A DNA stretch of 64,000 nucleotides from Morchella semilibera (lineage: Eukaryota > Ascomycota > Pezizomycetes > Pezizales > Morchellaceae). Location: positions 1,922,001 through 1,986,000 of the forward strand of contig WBVU01000009.1 of the NCBI GenBank assembly GCA_009192285.1. Direction: 5' to 3'. Both the position numbers and the translations under genes were made by a program. The notes under the pieces are model-generated. The model ran no database searches. It was not told the origin of the DNA and was given only the letters and a program-made list of their open reading frames with translations. The first letter of the stretch is position 1; each line of letters begins with the position of its first letter. This document shows positions 50,671 through 63,700 of this stretch, one piece after another.

Positions 50671-50816
50671 TACAGTACACTCTCGCTATAAGGATACGGT
50701 CGTGGCCAGAAACATGCATCTTTATAGCGAGTTATCCTTATACGGAGTGAGAGGATGCTAATAAAATGGCACTTGCGGTCCAGCAAACTGTATCCTTATA
50801 TCGAGAGTCTACTGTA
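50671..50816. mobile_element. pogo/Tc1-like MITE with TA target duplication
   Basis: Terminal inverted repeats of about 24 bp (CAGTACACTCTCGCTATAAG at left; complement of CAGTAGACTCTCGATATAAG at right, two mismatches over 24) are each flanked by TA, the target duplication typical of the Tc1/mariner-pogo superfamily. The element is about 142 bp without the TA. Inside it, a second pair of inverted segments (CTCGCTATAA / TTATAGCGAG, TATAAGGATA / TATCCTTATA) makes a nested palindrome. It has no coding capacity. Confidence 0.75.
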
Positions 50817-53800
50817 CAAGCTTTAGCTTATGTGGAGATCTTTATTTGGATTTCCAGTAACGATACTTATATGCCCTAGACCTGCGGTGGTGTTGGCGCG
50901 GCTAACGAGTGCGGTCCGGGATTGACAATTCAAGAACAGACAATTTGGTTTTATACCCAGGGACTTTGTCATGTCACCAGTTAGGTTAAACTCGGGGTTA
51001 GGTTAGATACACATGAAAAGATTACTTGTACGAAGACCGTCGGTGGCCACGTTTCTTACTAAGGCGCAAATGTGTCTTGAGTAAGCGGATATATGATATA
51101 CCACATTTACCCACAGGGTGACGGCTCTTCCTTCCTGAAGATGGTCTGTGATTCCGGGCCAGTAGCTAGTTGAGCTCACATTATTGACGATACGGATCAT
51201 AAGTGACAGTGGGGACCGCTATCAGACAGGATACGCCTTCGTGAAGTGAGTGTATATATAAAACCAGGCACTCCACCTTCCATTCCTATCCCGCTCCTAC
51301 TCACCACTGCAGCCATCTACATCCCTCCGCACTATCTATCACTCCGGTCGAGTTTCTCTCTATTCATCATTCTAACATATCATAATACCGACGATAAAGT
51401 AAAAACAAAAACAAAAACCCTCGCCATGCATGGCATAACAAAACATAGTCCATCACTCGCACCATCAGTCTCATACAAGCATAAAATATTCCTACAGGCA
51501 TAAGATATTCCTACATCCATGTAACACATACGTGCAGTTACCAAAGCACCGGCCTCACCGTTTCAACTTTTACATATTTCCAAGGGAACATACCATATGG
51601 TGACAGTTAGTGCCAGCCAGCAGCCTATGAGTTTGATGCAATAGCGTGCAACGGTACACATGCCAGTGAAGGCCAACTTTTCATGTGTTTGATATTTCCA
51701 GGCTCGATCCTATCCCCAACGCTACGCTTAACTAACTGACACGTAGAGATACGGCTATAGAGTCACGGAAAGTGGGGGGGAGGTGGAATTCAAAGACACA
51801 ATAGCTAGCTAGCTGGAGGACTGCATAATGATCTGGGTTGTTCCATTCTTCCCTTCTATTCTCCCTGCTAATTGCTCTCTTTTCAACAACCTCTAGCCTT
51901 AGAACGGGAAGGTCTGTATTGATAGCATCTACTCAACAAAAACCATGAATTATACAGGACCAGAATAAACCGAGGGTGAGACCATTCCATGAAGTGTGGG
52001 AATGCAAGAGCCCGGGCCTCCGAGGTGAGCAAGAATAAGGTGCCAGCACGTGTATAAACGACAGGGCATATGTATAGACCTGCGATATTAATACATGTGC
52101 GTGTAGTACGTTTGTTTACCCAGGCCGCAGAAAATTCTATCTTTGCACTTCCGTATATAAGCGTCGCTGACAAATCCGGTTGGGCTTTATTAAGCCACCA
52201 ATTCCCTGAGTGTTCCGGCAAATCAACTACATTGATTCTGTCATCTTCCTATTCGCAGCCTAAGCCTGCGGTTGGACTTGGCGCAATTGATGGGAATCGC
52301 GATTGCACCCTGCTACAAGCACATACACGAAGTTGAGTGGCAGTCCAGTACGAAATATCAGGATCGCCGTACATCTAGCCGGTTGCCTAGTTACTAATGG
52401 TCGAATTGGGAAGTAGGCAATATTCCTATCAGTTGAAGCATTAGGCAACTATGCGCCCAATGCTCAAGCCTTGTCCGACTAATGTTGAATGCATTTGCCC
52501 GGATGTTTAATCATCGACTCTCCTGCATTTCTATTCTTTCCAATTCGACCTCTCGATGGTACCGATATATCACTTTTGGCATCGACCCATTCTCCAAGCG
52601 ATAGCGAACTAACTCCGCCCTCGACAATGTGGCACGAGAGACTTCAGTGATTACCGCCAGCCGTTGCGTCTCCATTTGCGCAATGGATCGCCCAAACAAC
52701 ACAACAAACCCTCGAGTGATGTACTATGACGCCCTCCTAATAAACAACAGACGCCCGTCTGAACCCGTTTACCCAAAATAACGCACGGACGCGTGGTGTA
52801 ACGTGTCAAAAAGCTTAGCACCGAGCCGCTAACGTTTCATGTCCCCTTGCTAGAATGCTATCTACAGAACGTATCCGTACTCCATGGTCGATATGCAAAG
52901 AAAAGGAACACAGAGAGGCAGTGCTCTGTTTATATATATAGAGCGGAGCCGGGGCGACTAATGCGGAATGGATATATCCAAAGGGGTAGGGAAGGGGGGG
53001 GGGACACGATGTTTCTCCAAGAGTCCTCGGATGAGTCGGGTTTGTCAGTTGAGGTAGGGGGGAAGGTCATGGGAACACGATGAATTCCCTTCAGTCAATG
53101 CACTTTTCACTCCTGGCCGACCATATTTTCGTTTTCGTTGCCCTGCCCAGCCAGACAATAAATAATTGCGGTTATGGTTGTGGTACCTACATGCGTGAGG
53201 GAGGGCGTTCGCGAAGAGAAGAAAAAAAAAATTCACTTACATGCGCAAGCGAAAAGTAAAATTGCACCCCTATCGTACCTGCCCAATTAAAGAGCCGTGA
53301 TCTTCAGCTGTCGCTTTTTTTCGTCATTTTTTGAATCCTCCTACGGAGGCGTTTCCTCCAACCAACCAACGTCCAACGTCCCCAGCCAGCCAGTTATGTA
53401 GGTCATACTCAGGCTACATAGCACTTGGAAACCAAACCAAACATCACGATCTCGATTCTCAATCCCATCTTGGCCATACCACATTACCACCTCACACTTT
53501 GAATTGGAAGAAGAAGCTGAAAAGGGGGGGGGGAGGGATTCTCCAGCAGCCGTTTTTTTTTCTTTGCTTTTTGGAGCCAGGAAAGATTTCGGAAATTAGC
53601 CTCCCCCCCCAGCCCTTGTCAGTTGTTTGTGAGCAGCAGCAGCAGGCAGCTTCTAACTGATCTGATCAGATCGTCGCACAGGCACAAGCAAGCACAAGCA
53701 CAAGCATAGGGCCAAAACTGGTCAGGGGTGCAGAAGAGGTCCGCCGAATGCAGTATGGTAGTAAGCTGGGAGGTTCCCCCTACCCTGAAAAGTACATACA

Positions 53801-54417
53801 TGAACCTACATACATACATGTACATAGGAGTACCCTTGGACGTAGATCGCAATACGTAGGGTAGAGTACTGAGTACATACAGACTAGGCTAGCTATGACG
53901 GCTTCCCCCAATCCCGGTCAATGACATTGTCATGGTAGGGGAGATTGGAGGAGGGCGACTCGGCGTATGTACATACATGTATGTATAGGGCAAGTAAGCT
54001 TAAAATCACCACTCTGTCAATATATATGTTGCTATGAGGGTGGGTGGAATTGGGGTTGGGTTTGATTGCAATGGATAGGATACTCTCTCTGTAGACTACA
54101 TGTAAGTACTTCTCTACTGGTCGCTCACACAAGTCTACAAGTAGCAAAAGCATAATTGGAGAAAAAAGAGCGTAATGGAGCAAAAAAAGTATTTTCGCCA
54201 GTTACATGCAGGAAGTAATATACAAAAAAAAAAAAAAAGAACCCGAGCCCCAAATAAAAAATTGTAAACACAAAAAAAGAATATCACAGTAAAAAAAAAG
54301 CAAAACACCGGTACCGTGTTTCCCGCACTGAAGGCTCTCTCTCTCTTCTGCCCCTCCCCGGAAATTCGAATGTAAAAAGAAGAAAAGAAAAAATAAGCTG
54401 TACACTTTTGCACTTTG

Positions 54418-54456
54418 TAGTAGTAAGTAGTAGCAATAGTAGTAGTAGTAGTAGTA
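54418..54456. repeat. (TAG)n microsatellite
   Basis: An interrupted run of GTA/TAG trinucleotides directly seen; it lies about 225 nt downstream of the SOD stop codon. Confidence 0.85.
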
Positions 54457-54681
54457 TTTGGTGAAGACCATGTTGGCATGAGAAACCCAGCAGCTTGTTT
54501 GTTGTCCATTAAACCCAACCGGTCCATAAAAAAAAAGACCGATTGGCCCTCAATCCACCGAGATCCACAAGGGGGAAACATTACAACCCATTAATATCTC
54601 TATATTCGTCCACCCATCCCCGAGCACCACCCCACACACACCTATTACACATAACGGGTCGGTTTTATGCGTCCGTCAGAT

Positions 54682-55568
54682 TTAGAGGGCGAAGACAGCA
54701 GCAACAAGGACGCTGCCAAGGGCAACAACCGACGAGACGCCGAAGCTGGACGCAGCACCTTCCTGGCTCTGGTAGGTGGGGGCCGAGGCGTTCCTTGCGG
54801 TGGTGTCAAGAGTGATGTTGACGCACACGTAGCGGCCGCCGCCAGCCCTGTGGATGACAATTGAGCGGTTCCCAACGAAGGCGCCGATACCAGACTTAGT
54901 CGAGATGTAGTTGTCGACGTAGGCATCATGGAACTCGACTATTTCCCCCACCCAATTAGTACTGTGCTTACTTGTGTGTTTATCTCCAAGTTAGGAAGAA
55001 AAAGAAAAGGAAGAAAAAAACTTACTCAGAGAGCCATTGGTGTTTGGAATGGCATTGTGCTTTCCAGACAAGTCACCGACCTCGCAGGTCTCTGGGGCAG
55101 TCTTGTCACAAACGGGGGTCTGCCCGCGCTGGTATGGGTCCAGATGCGCAAGAGTGCCATTGCAGTTTCCGTCAGCGGGCACGGGCTGGTCGTGGACGTG
55201 GTAGTTGAAAGGACCAGTGGCACCCGCGAAGCCCCTCAAGTCGACAGTGACGGCGACACCAGTGCCGTTAGCATTGGCGGTGAAGGCAATCTTACCAGTC
55301 ACGTTGCCCTCGAAGGTGGCAGAGTATCTGTATAATTGTTGTAATTAGTGAGTGTTGATAGAGAGAGAGGAAACAGCATATATCAGGGTGCTGATATAGA
55401 TATCGCTATCATTGACTGATTTGCAGGAAGTGAGACTTACGTAGTGCCAACTGGATTGTCGTTAATGACGGCAGCGGGCCCAAGGTAATTTGCAGGGAAA
55501 CCAGTGGTCTGGGCCGAGACAGCAGCGACAGCCAGGATGGAAGAGGCGATGATGGATTTGAACTGCAT
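54682..55568 (-). CDS. GPI-anchored extracellular Cu/Zn-type superoxide dismutase
   Basis: Predicted to dismutate superoxide at the cell surface. Minus-strand exons: 55568-55441, 55327-55026, 54938-54682; in frame, 228 residues, introns 113 and 87 nt. A signal peptide covers about 1-19 (cleavage near VSAQ). Copper-site His residues are visible: HVH at 86/88, His104 in LAHLDP, and His173 in SIVIH. DLSGKHN with His133 recalls a Zn ligand in classical SODs; Cys98, Cys116, Cys124 and Cys182 could form disulphides. The C terminus (about 209-228) is a hydrophobic segment after a small-residue SS/GV site, a typical GPI signal. The layout matches fungal surface SODs of the Candida SOD4/5 type, several of which are copper-only. 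Whether this one binds zinc cannot be settled by eye. Four or more N-glycosylation sequons are present. Confidence 0.9.
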
Positions 55569-55614
55569 ATTTTCTGTATGAATTGGTTGGATCGAGAGTA
55601 TTAGAGAAGTTGTA

Positions 55615-55624
55615 GTTATATAAC
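55615..55624 (-). promoter_or_regulatory. TATA-like element of SOD gene
   Basis: GTTATATAAC (palindromic) about 50 nt upstream of the SOD start codon on the minus strand, with a CT-rich leader between. Position and sequence fit a TATA box. Confidence 0.45.
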
Positions 55625-55979
55625 TAGGATGTATGTATATCTAGTTTGATGGAAACGGTTGTTTTGGTTCAGCGAGTGACTTTTTTGCGGGGAGAAAAAG
55701 AAAACCCTTTGGCCGGATCGATGAGGAAATAGAAGAAGAATGTATGTGGATGGGGGTGGAGAGGGGGGGGGGAGTGCAGAAGGCGGCGGGCGAGTCTTAT
55801 AACCACTTCACGAGCTGGCTGGGCTGGCTGGGTTGGGCTGGCTGGTAAGCAGGTACGGTACGGTACTAGCAACTTTTTTTTCTTTTCTTTTCTTTTCTGT
55901 GCTAGCTAGCTGGCAGCTGTGTATGTGTGTCTTTCTCTGGTCCACGAACCATCATCCCTCCAATGTGGCACATACTGAC

Positions 55980-56056
55980 AGACACACACACACTCATTCA
56001 CTCATTCACATTCATTCACACACACACACACACACCCACACACACACACACACACA
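55980..56056. repeat. (CA)n-rich microsatellite
   Basis: CA repeats interrupted by a few TCATTCA units; the longest dinucleotide array in the window. It generates a spurious Thr/His-rich open frame. Confidence 0.9.
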
Positions 56057-56790
56057 AAATATCATATCACATATATTAGGACCAAGATACTCTACCTACT
56101 TTAGTTCTAGGTCTAGCCAAATAGAAGCCCGGTCTGTCGTCCATGCTGGCCCTCATTCACTCTTTCTCTCTATCTCTCTCTCTGCCGTATCCCGGAAAAG
56201 TAGTTCACATCATCCACAATTCCTATTCCAGGCCCATAGAGTACCACAAAAGAGGGCTCTGTGCTTTCTCACTACTTACTGGCTGAGCGGCGCTTGCTTT
56301 GCTAATTCCCCGACCCAATTGAACAGCACCCCCCCTAGGAAATTCCCCCTCCCCCCCTCTCCAGCCGCAGAGATAATATTTTAATAGAGCTTCTGCGCCA
56401 CTCTAGACTTAACTTAGGACTGGAGGTGGAGGTGGAGGTGGAGGAGGGCAGAGAATACTCTAGAATAGAAAGGGCTTAAGCTTGCTTATTTTCTGTTTTT
56501 GGGGGCAGGCCGGGGTTGGTGGTCATGTATAATGTGCTGTAGGAACTTGAGTAAGTATGCAATTAATCCAGTGTTAATTCTACTTAATTTGTAATTCCTA
56601 ACCTCGAGCGCCCTGTTCCGTTTCGTTTCCCCCCTCCAAACGTGGCGGAGCAACCCTACTGACATGAGCCTCCAGATAGAACAGATCGATCAGCAGCACC
56701 CTCTCCTCCAAGCGAAAAAGAGGAGGCCCGGAATAGATCTGTAATCTGTAATCGATAAGCAGTCAGGGCCCTTACCGACCGACTGGCCAA

Positions 56791-56814
56791 CTGACTGACT
56801 GACTGACTGACTGA
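56791..56814. repeat. (CTGA)n microsatellite
   Basis: Six tandem CTGA units. A shorter run of the same unit occurs near 5262-5272. Confidence 0.9.
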
Positions 56815-57645
56815 CGCCAGCTAAAGTACTGGTAATAATAACAATAATTTTGTAGACATGATTCGAAAACGTCGCAATGTTACTCACATCCACTTTCCAC
56901 ACATACACACACATACACACACACACTCTATTAAGGTACATAGGCATAGGCATAGGTACAACATGAGTAACATTAGAATTAGCAAGTGCATCGCATACCC
57001 TACATGTAGCTGGCCTTGAACATATTAATTAAATTAACCTCCGACTACTACTCTATCTCTATTTTTCCCTACCTACCTGCCTACATGTAGGATAGGACGG
57101 GTAGGGACTACCTTATTTTTAGCCCTGCCTTCCGTTCCGCATAGAGGGAGGGAGGGAGGGGGGGAGGGATGATGGGTGGGTGGGCCATGGGTGGGGAACA
57201 GTCCCGGGCAGAATGTACCCGTTCCTAATACTCTAGACAAGGGACGTGGGAAAACCCTGGATAATTTTATTATGGTTGACTTTTGACTTGACGTCTACAC
57301 ACGCACGCACACACACGCACATTCCCCTCTAACCACTCTAGCAAATATCTAGCGACCCAAGAAATGAAATCTTTACTCCGGGCCCTACACCACCCGCGAT
57401 AGTAGCACAGAACAGAACAGACCGCAATAATAACAACAACAACTGCATCAACATCGACATCGACACAATTCACAATTTTACTATGTACCTACATGACATC
57501 TCGTGCTCCATCATATCGTATTCAGGTGTATATTCATAGCTACTAATCAATTCAATCAACCTCTCCCCCACCACCACCACTGCCTCCAATCGGGCACTTG
57601 TCAGTCTCTCCTTGGTCCACGACAAGCCCACTCGCTATCGATCGC

Positions 57646-57704
57646 AGGAAAAAAAAAAAAGAAGAAGAAGAAGGAAAAAAAAAAAAAAAAAAAAAAAAAA
57701 AGAC
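57646..57704. repeat. homopurine tract (poly-A / GAA)
   Basis: A run of nearly 60 nt containing only A and G: poly-A, GAA units, then about 27 A. Encodes a spurious poly-Lys/Glu frame. Confidence 0.9.
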
Positions 57705-60700
57705 TGAGGTATGTAGGTATCGACAATTTCAATATCATGCCTACATACCTCCTCTAGAGTACTCTAGCTATACATACATGCATACATATACCCGAGTCTA
57801 TATCTGTCTTTACTCCGGCTCCGCTCGCATACATCTGTTTCTCCCTTCGTACTTTTCTAATCTACATGATGACATCGCACCGCTACCAGTGCCGGGCGAT
57901 GATCCCTCTAGTCCGACTGCAACGGCCGGGCGGTCGAGCCGCCTATACAGTACGCTAGGAGTAGGAATTGTAGACATTGTAAACAGGTACATGAGGTACT
58001 TGTATCATAAAGGATCATAGACATAGATCTGGGCCGCTCGGATACACCATATCCCTCGATCCTCTCCACAATCAATAACCCCCCCGGTCCCGTCATTTGG
58101 CAGCGGAGGTAGGAGGGCAGGAGGCCCCATTATTTTTCTTCGCCCTTCTTCATCTACCTAAGAATAAATGCCTATCCTAGGCTAGGTAGAGAGACAGAGA
58201 GAGACAGAGAGAGTTACTCAGTCAGGGCTGGCCGCACGAACGATCGGTTCCTGCCACGGGTACAATTTCTCCGCACCCCCGCCCTGGGGCGCGCGAGCTA
58301 GCAAGCAATCACAAAAAGGGAGGAGGCAAGAAAAAAAACCGTGAAACACGATTAGCGGACCGGGTGGTGGTCCCTTTCCTTGGTCGACCGACGGTCTACA
58401 TACATACCCACCTGCCACGCGAGCGAAGCAGAAAAGGAAAAAAAAAAAGAAACAGAAAAAAAACCCTCCGGGCCGGGGAGGGAGTTAGGTGCGTGGTCGG
58501 TCGTTCGTTCGATGTAAAGTACGGTGGTAGGGAGTCTAGGACATGTGTGAACTGGATATAGAGTATGGCGGGCATGAGTGGTGGATTAATCGAATGGCCC
58601 GGCTTCCAGGGTAGAGCTACCAATCGGTATGTTATGCCTTCCTTCCTTCATTCCCTTGGTCCTTCCCAACCTTCTCTCGAGACTCGTGAACCTATTCGCC
58701 TAGCTATGGATGGAGCTGTGGCTGGTGGTAGATCGTCGTGGATGACCGGTCCGGTTACGATTGGGTTGGGAAGAAAGGAAAGAAAGGATCGACAGAAGCG
58801 TATTGTAGAAACATGCCCCTGCCCCTACCTATAGAGTAGCTAGGTAGCTGGCTCCATGTCTGGCCGGTCAATTGCCTCTTCCTAGCATCTTATACATACA
58901 TATAGCTATCTACATGTAAATATGTGGCCAGCCTCCTATTGGCATTTCGGTGAGTTAGTGTAGTTAGTGCAGTTTATTAAGTCTACCTGGCATGGATAGA
59001 GTTGGTAGTCTACTTACTAGTAAACAACAACCAATAACACCAATAACAATAACAACAACAGCAGCAACAACAATCAACTTTGACCGGAATCGGTCAGGAC
59101 CTGTCTGGCATTGGCATTACGGTTATTCTTCTCTGGCCTGCCTGCCTATCTGGCTGGGCAAGCAACATCAGACCAAGTGCTGTTGTTGGTACACGTCCCT
59201 AATTGAGTTCCAGACCTACAATCGCCTCTCCCTCCGATCAGCGAATGAGCGAACAAATACAACAAAGGTACTTGGAGTACTTATTTGCAACGTAACTAAC
59301 CATGTAACTTCGATCGCAATTGTCTAGGCAGCACAGTCCCCACAGTACAGCCATCCCGCTAGCCGTAGCACTTAGACTTTTTTGATATGCAGGAACACAC
59401 GGCATCTCTGTACCTACAAAATCAACACAGACAAAGGAAAGTAAAGGATCACATCCTTCCGGCCGCTTGCAGGTCCGTCCGGCTGTTTGTTTGATGAACT
59501 ACTTCCTACTCATGTACTCGCGCTATGAACGTTCAGGGGGAAAGGGGGAGGTGGGGGGAAATTACCCATGCTGTGCGACAGAAGAAGAAGAGAAGAACAG
59601 ACACTTATTCAGAGGATACTTAGGTAAAACGATTGGTTGGGTGAGACCACAGCTTCGCCAAATGCTGGGCCACTCGTCCGCATAGGAGGATAGAGTACAA
59701 GCCACATCATATCGGTCACCGACGGTGAATGCAGTCAGCTTAAAGTTCTCCGCGATTAAGTCATAGGTACTTCTATGTCTTATCCTTTCCTTCGATCCTG
59801 TCTAGCCTAGGACTAGTATAGATAGAATAGGTAGGGTCGGTCATGCCAGTTAGGAGCGGGCTTGAGTTGTGAGGATTTTTTCCCTTCCTTTCTTTGCTTC
59901 TTCAGCCGTCATATGCACCGCGCTTATCAATATTGCGGCTGATTCGATTTCTCGTAATGAGGTCCCAGGAACTCTATTCTGGAATTAACCATGCATATCT
60001 ATATATCAAGTGATAGTGGCTTACTCCATAAGTTTCCCCTAGCCCTATCCACATACAGAAAAAACATGCGGCTGGAGGGATAATTCGCGCAGATAATATG
60101 ATCAGAGTGAGATTATGCAGTGGGTGGGAGGAGATTTAAGCTTATCTGATTCCCCCAGGCCTCCCTGACATATATATATCTTGGCATAGTGATTCACTTT
60201 ACATATGCAGTCAGGATACGCCCGAGCTCGTTCAATTGCACTCGAGAGCCAGTCGAGCTAGTCAGGTGGTGATTGAGGGCTCACAGCGGTGGAGATGAGA
60301 GATTCTATTTTGGTAGTGCACTGTGAGTGAGTGAATGAGCGAGCGAGTGAGCGAGGCGAGTGATTGAAATTATCATACCACATACTTACTAGACCAGAGT
60401 AGACGGCCAGGCCAGCGTACATTTATTAATAAATACTCTGATCTTGGATTCTACCAGCCAGGCCAGCAGCCGCCTGATTGTCTTAGATCTCCGCAAGTAG
60501 ATCTCGAGTGACTTGACTACACAGCCAGATGATCATAAGTTGACATGTATTAAATACTGCGGTCTGGAGTTCTGCCAGCCAGCCCGGATTGTTAAAGGTG
60601 ATAGTGCTAAAGGCTTGTACTGTATGATCTGATGGCACAAGAGATGAAGAAGCAAGGTTCTTCTATAAAAAAATTTGCAAAACAGGTGAATTAAACGAAT

Positions 60701-63700
60701 TAAACACGTATTGCGTCTAGTCAACATAGACGTTGTCCTATGCATTCGAAATAACAAATATAACAAACAAACGGCTAGGCCGCGCTTATTAGCAAGTGCT
60801 ACCACCTTACATGTACCCCGGGTCCTCATAATTTCGCAGCTACCGGCCACCGTGGGAGATGCGTATGATTTATATAGATCGAATGGCATCAGGCGGAGCT
60901 ACATATATACATGTAGTACCTGGAAACAAAAATGGGAAAGGTCAACTGGGGCCACTTTTGATGGTGGTTGTGATACCAGTGTATTGAGCTCGTTGCGTCA
61001 CCTTTAAGGACCCCCGGGGTACATGTACATGTAGTTCTGCCAACCAAACATGGCAGAACTACGTGATATATACATACTTGCATGTATATAATAGAGCCTT
61101 CTCTCGATACTACGGATGTGGCTGCGAAAGATAAGAAAAGTGCAATTATGCGCCATTTACTCCATATTGCAATCCGAAATAACCAGCTGAGCCCTCTCTC
61201 CCATAGGCCCAACAATTATTTGCGCCGGGTTGCATGCATATATAAAAATCCCAATAATCTTCAATCCCGCCACACTGATGTAGATTATCGATTTCAAAAG
61301 TGACTGCGCGCCGATGATCTCCTGGTGCGCAGCATCTGCGTGCCCAATTTCACGCGCAGCTGCAATATATATCTCCTCCACCAGCACCCCACCACCACCG
61401 CCGCAGTCATAACAGCCATTTCTTAATCCATGACCCTCTGGTAATGGAAGTAGGTACATATGAAACCGCCATATCATCACTCTTTCCTTCGGTGACGTTG
61501 TCACGCATAAACCGCACAATGCCATTGTTTCATGACCATTTGTATTCGGTGCAGGGGGGGATGTCCGTATAAAGTTTCAGACTGTGCAGGACAACGCATA
61601 TCTCTTGTTTTAGTATATTCGACAGGTGTTATCTATCCGCCTCTTGGCCTTACCCCCATTAATTGTCGGCATCGTGGTCATGATGGTGGTGGTGCGTGTA
61701 GTAAGCATTAGTCACCCACCTAAAGGCTAGACCGGCATCACCATATTAGTGCTATGGTGAGGTGGTCAAAGCCCGTCGCACAATCGCTTGGAAAGGAACA
61801 GAATAGAAACATAGACATAGTTCATTGTTTCTACGTACGGGAGCTCCGTTTGGACGCTCTCACGCATACCCCTGACCGTATTATGTGGCTTAATTGGGAC
61901 GAGGTTATATAGTCTGTCGAGTGATATCCTATGAGTAAGCCAGAATTCTACAACATTAAATAGATTTGTGATCATTGATCCGTGCTGGACAAGCTAGTAA
62001 AACCCCGGAAATCTTATACAAATGCAGAGATGGATGGCGTGCTTCTGTGTGGGTGTGGGGTGTGGTGTCACATGGGAAGACGTACGATGGGGTAATTGAA
62101 TTTAATGTGATTCGCTGTGATTCGCTGTGATTCACTCGAATGGATAGTTATGAAAACTAGAGGGTTCCTTTTTTCTTCTGCTCAGCGCCCCGCTAGGCAG
62201 TGTTTTTAATTCTGTAGAGGAGCGCCGCCGGGGATACTTTTACTTTTTCACTTTAATTTTCTTTTCTTTCGTATTTTTTTTTTTTTTTTACTTGCGTTTT
62301 CATTTTCATTTTTTATTATCACCAGGCCGCCGGCGGAAGTTGGGGCCGAACACGATGATGGGATATTTGCATAAATGCACTTTTTATTTTCTTTCTCTTT
62401 CCATTTCATAAGTGGTGCTTGCGGTATTTTTGGGAATTGGATCAGGTGAAGATATTCAGCTTCATGAGTTCAAATGTCGAAAGACCGAACATGCTTTTGC
62501 AACGGTCATTGGGAGGTTCGGAGAGTATTCGCTTTCTACATGAGTAACGTTCACATGTAGAGGCACAACCAGCTCGTTGTCATTTGAAGCCTTACTTTTA
62601 CCACTGGCAGCCATGGACTAGTGCTTCCACGTAGCGTAGCTAGTAATTGATTAATATGGGTATTATGGGAAAAGTACATGTAGGCATGGCTTTGCAACGT
62701 CCAAGAGAAAGTTCTTGGTAATGGGAGTAACGCCTTTTTCTGCCCTTGTACTGCGTTTAGCATATAGCTACATGTAGGACTGCCTCTTTCGATGATTCAT
62801 TCTAGAAGCCGGGTGATCAACTGCATACTCCACCGGCGGTATGGGGTAATATAAGCTTCACCTACATATATATATATAAAGTACTACATGTATTGATCCA
62901 ACCACATATAGATGAGGGGAGCACGGGGCCACATGTTGAGTGTACGTGTATGGACATACACGTACCCCTTTCTCTACTCGGCTAAGCCAGGCATAACGTC
63001 TAGTTTAACTACATGTATTCTGTACCAGCGAGTCTACGGGGCCCTTGCCGCGGTTACCGACGCTGGAGGTCGTGTTTTCGTAAGTGCATTTAAATTTTAG
63101 TGTGTTACGAATGTTGATGATTAACTGGTTTCTCGGCATTGCTAATCATATGTTTTTTATTCGTTGGTTTCTATTGGGTGCTCTCTTAAACATATTCTTC
63201 CTCCTGTCCTATCGGGTGCATAGTCCCGTATAGAAGAAGAAGGGGATTCTAGCAGCTTGTAAGATTCTGTGCTACATGTGCACAGATCTGTACTTAGGTA
63301 TCGACTGCATGAGATCTTAAGAGGCAGACAATTGGTTCTGCAGCCACTGTTTCGGGAACCGAGTTGTGGTGTGTGAACGATGTCTCCTTTGATATCGACT
63401 CCTGGGGCAGTCTGCCGCCGTTAATGATCCCTAAACTCCAATGTGTATATCTACTCGATGTTAAGATTTTGTAGCCAACGGACGTATAACCGAATTTTCA
63501 TACATACGAATGATTCTTGCTACCGATATTCTTCTATTGGAATCGGAAGAATTTGAGGGTAGGTGAAGATTATCTAATCTCATAGATCTTGATACAGCTG
63601 TGCAGATGCCTCGGGCCCCTGCTGTTGCTCCTCTAGGCATCGAAAGATCTCAAGGCGGATAATGTTTCTCGAGAGGTCTAAAGACAGACCTGCATATTAA

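Larger units (their letters stand above)
48872..54681. other. gene-free region between DUF3405 and SOD genes
   Basis: No gene recognised in 5.8 kb. Contents: a (GGT)n-type run at about 49541-49558, a dense group of TACATGTA palindromes (49.72-50.31 kb), a pogo-like MITE (50671-50816) with possible decayed relatives at 49.78-50.02 kb, poly-G runs near 51775 and 52995, and poly-A and (TAG)n tracts near 54230 and 54418-54456. Several 60-110 codon frames were examined and carry no family motif. Confidence 0.55.

Noticed and set aside
51883-52221. Minus-strand open frame of 112 codons
   Set aside because: No recognisable motif, and overlapping frames of similar length occur on the other strand.
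55833-56384. Plus-strand open frame of 183 codons
   Set aside because: Produced by the (CA)n microsatellite, Thr/His-rich, and divergent from the SOD promoter; no homology recognised.
61157-61525. Minus-strand open frame of 122 codons with a Gly run and an AAREIGHADAAHQE segment
   Set aside because: Part looks protein-like, but no family is recognised and no exon partners are found. A protein database search would decide.
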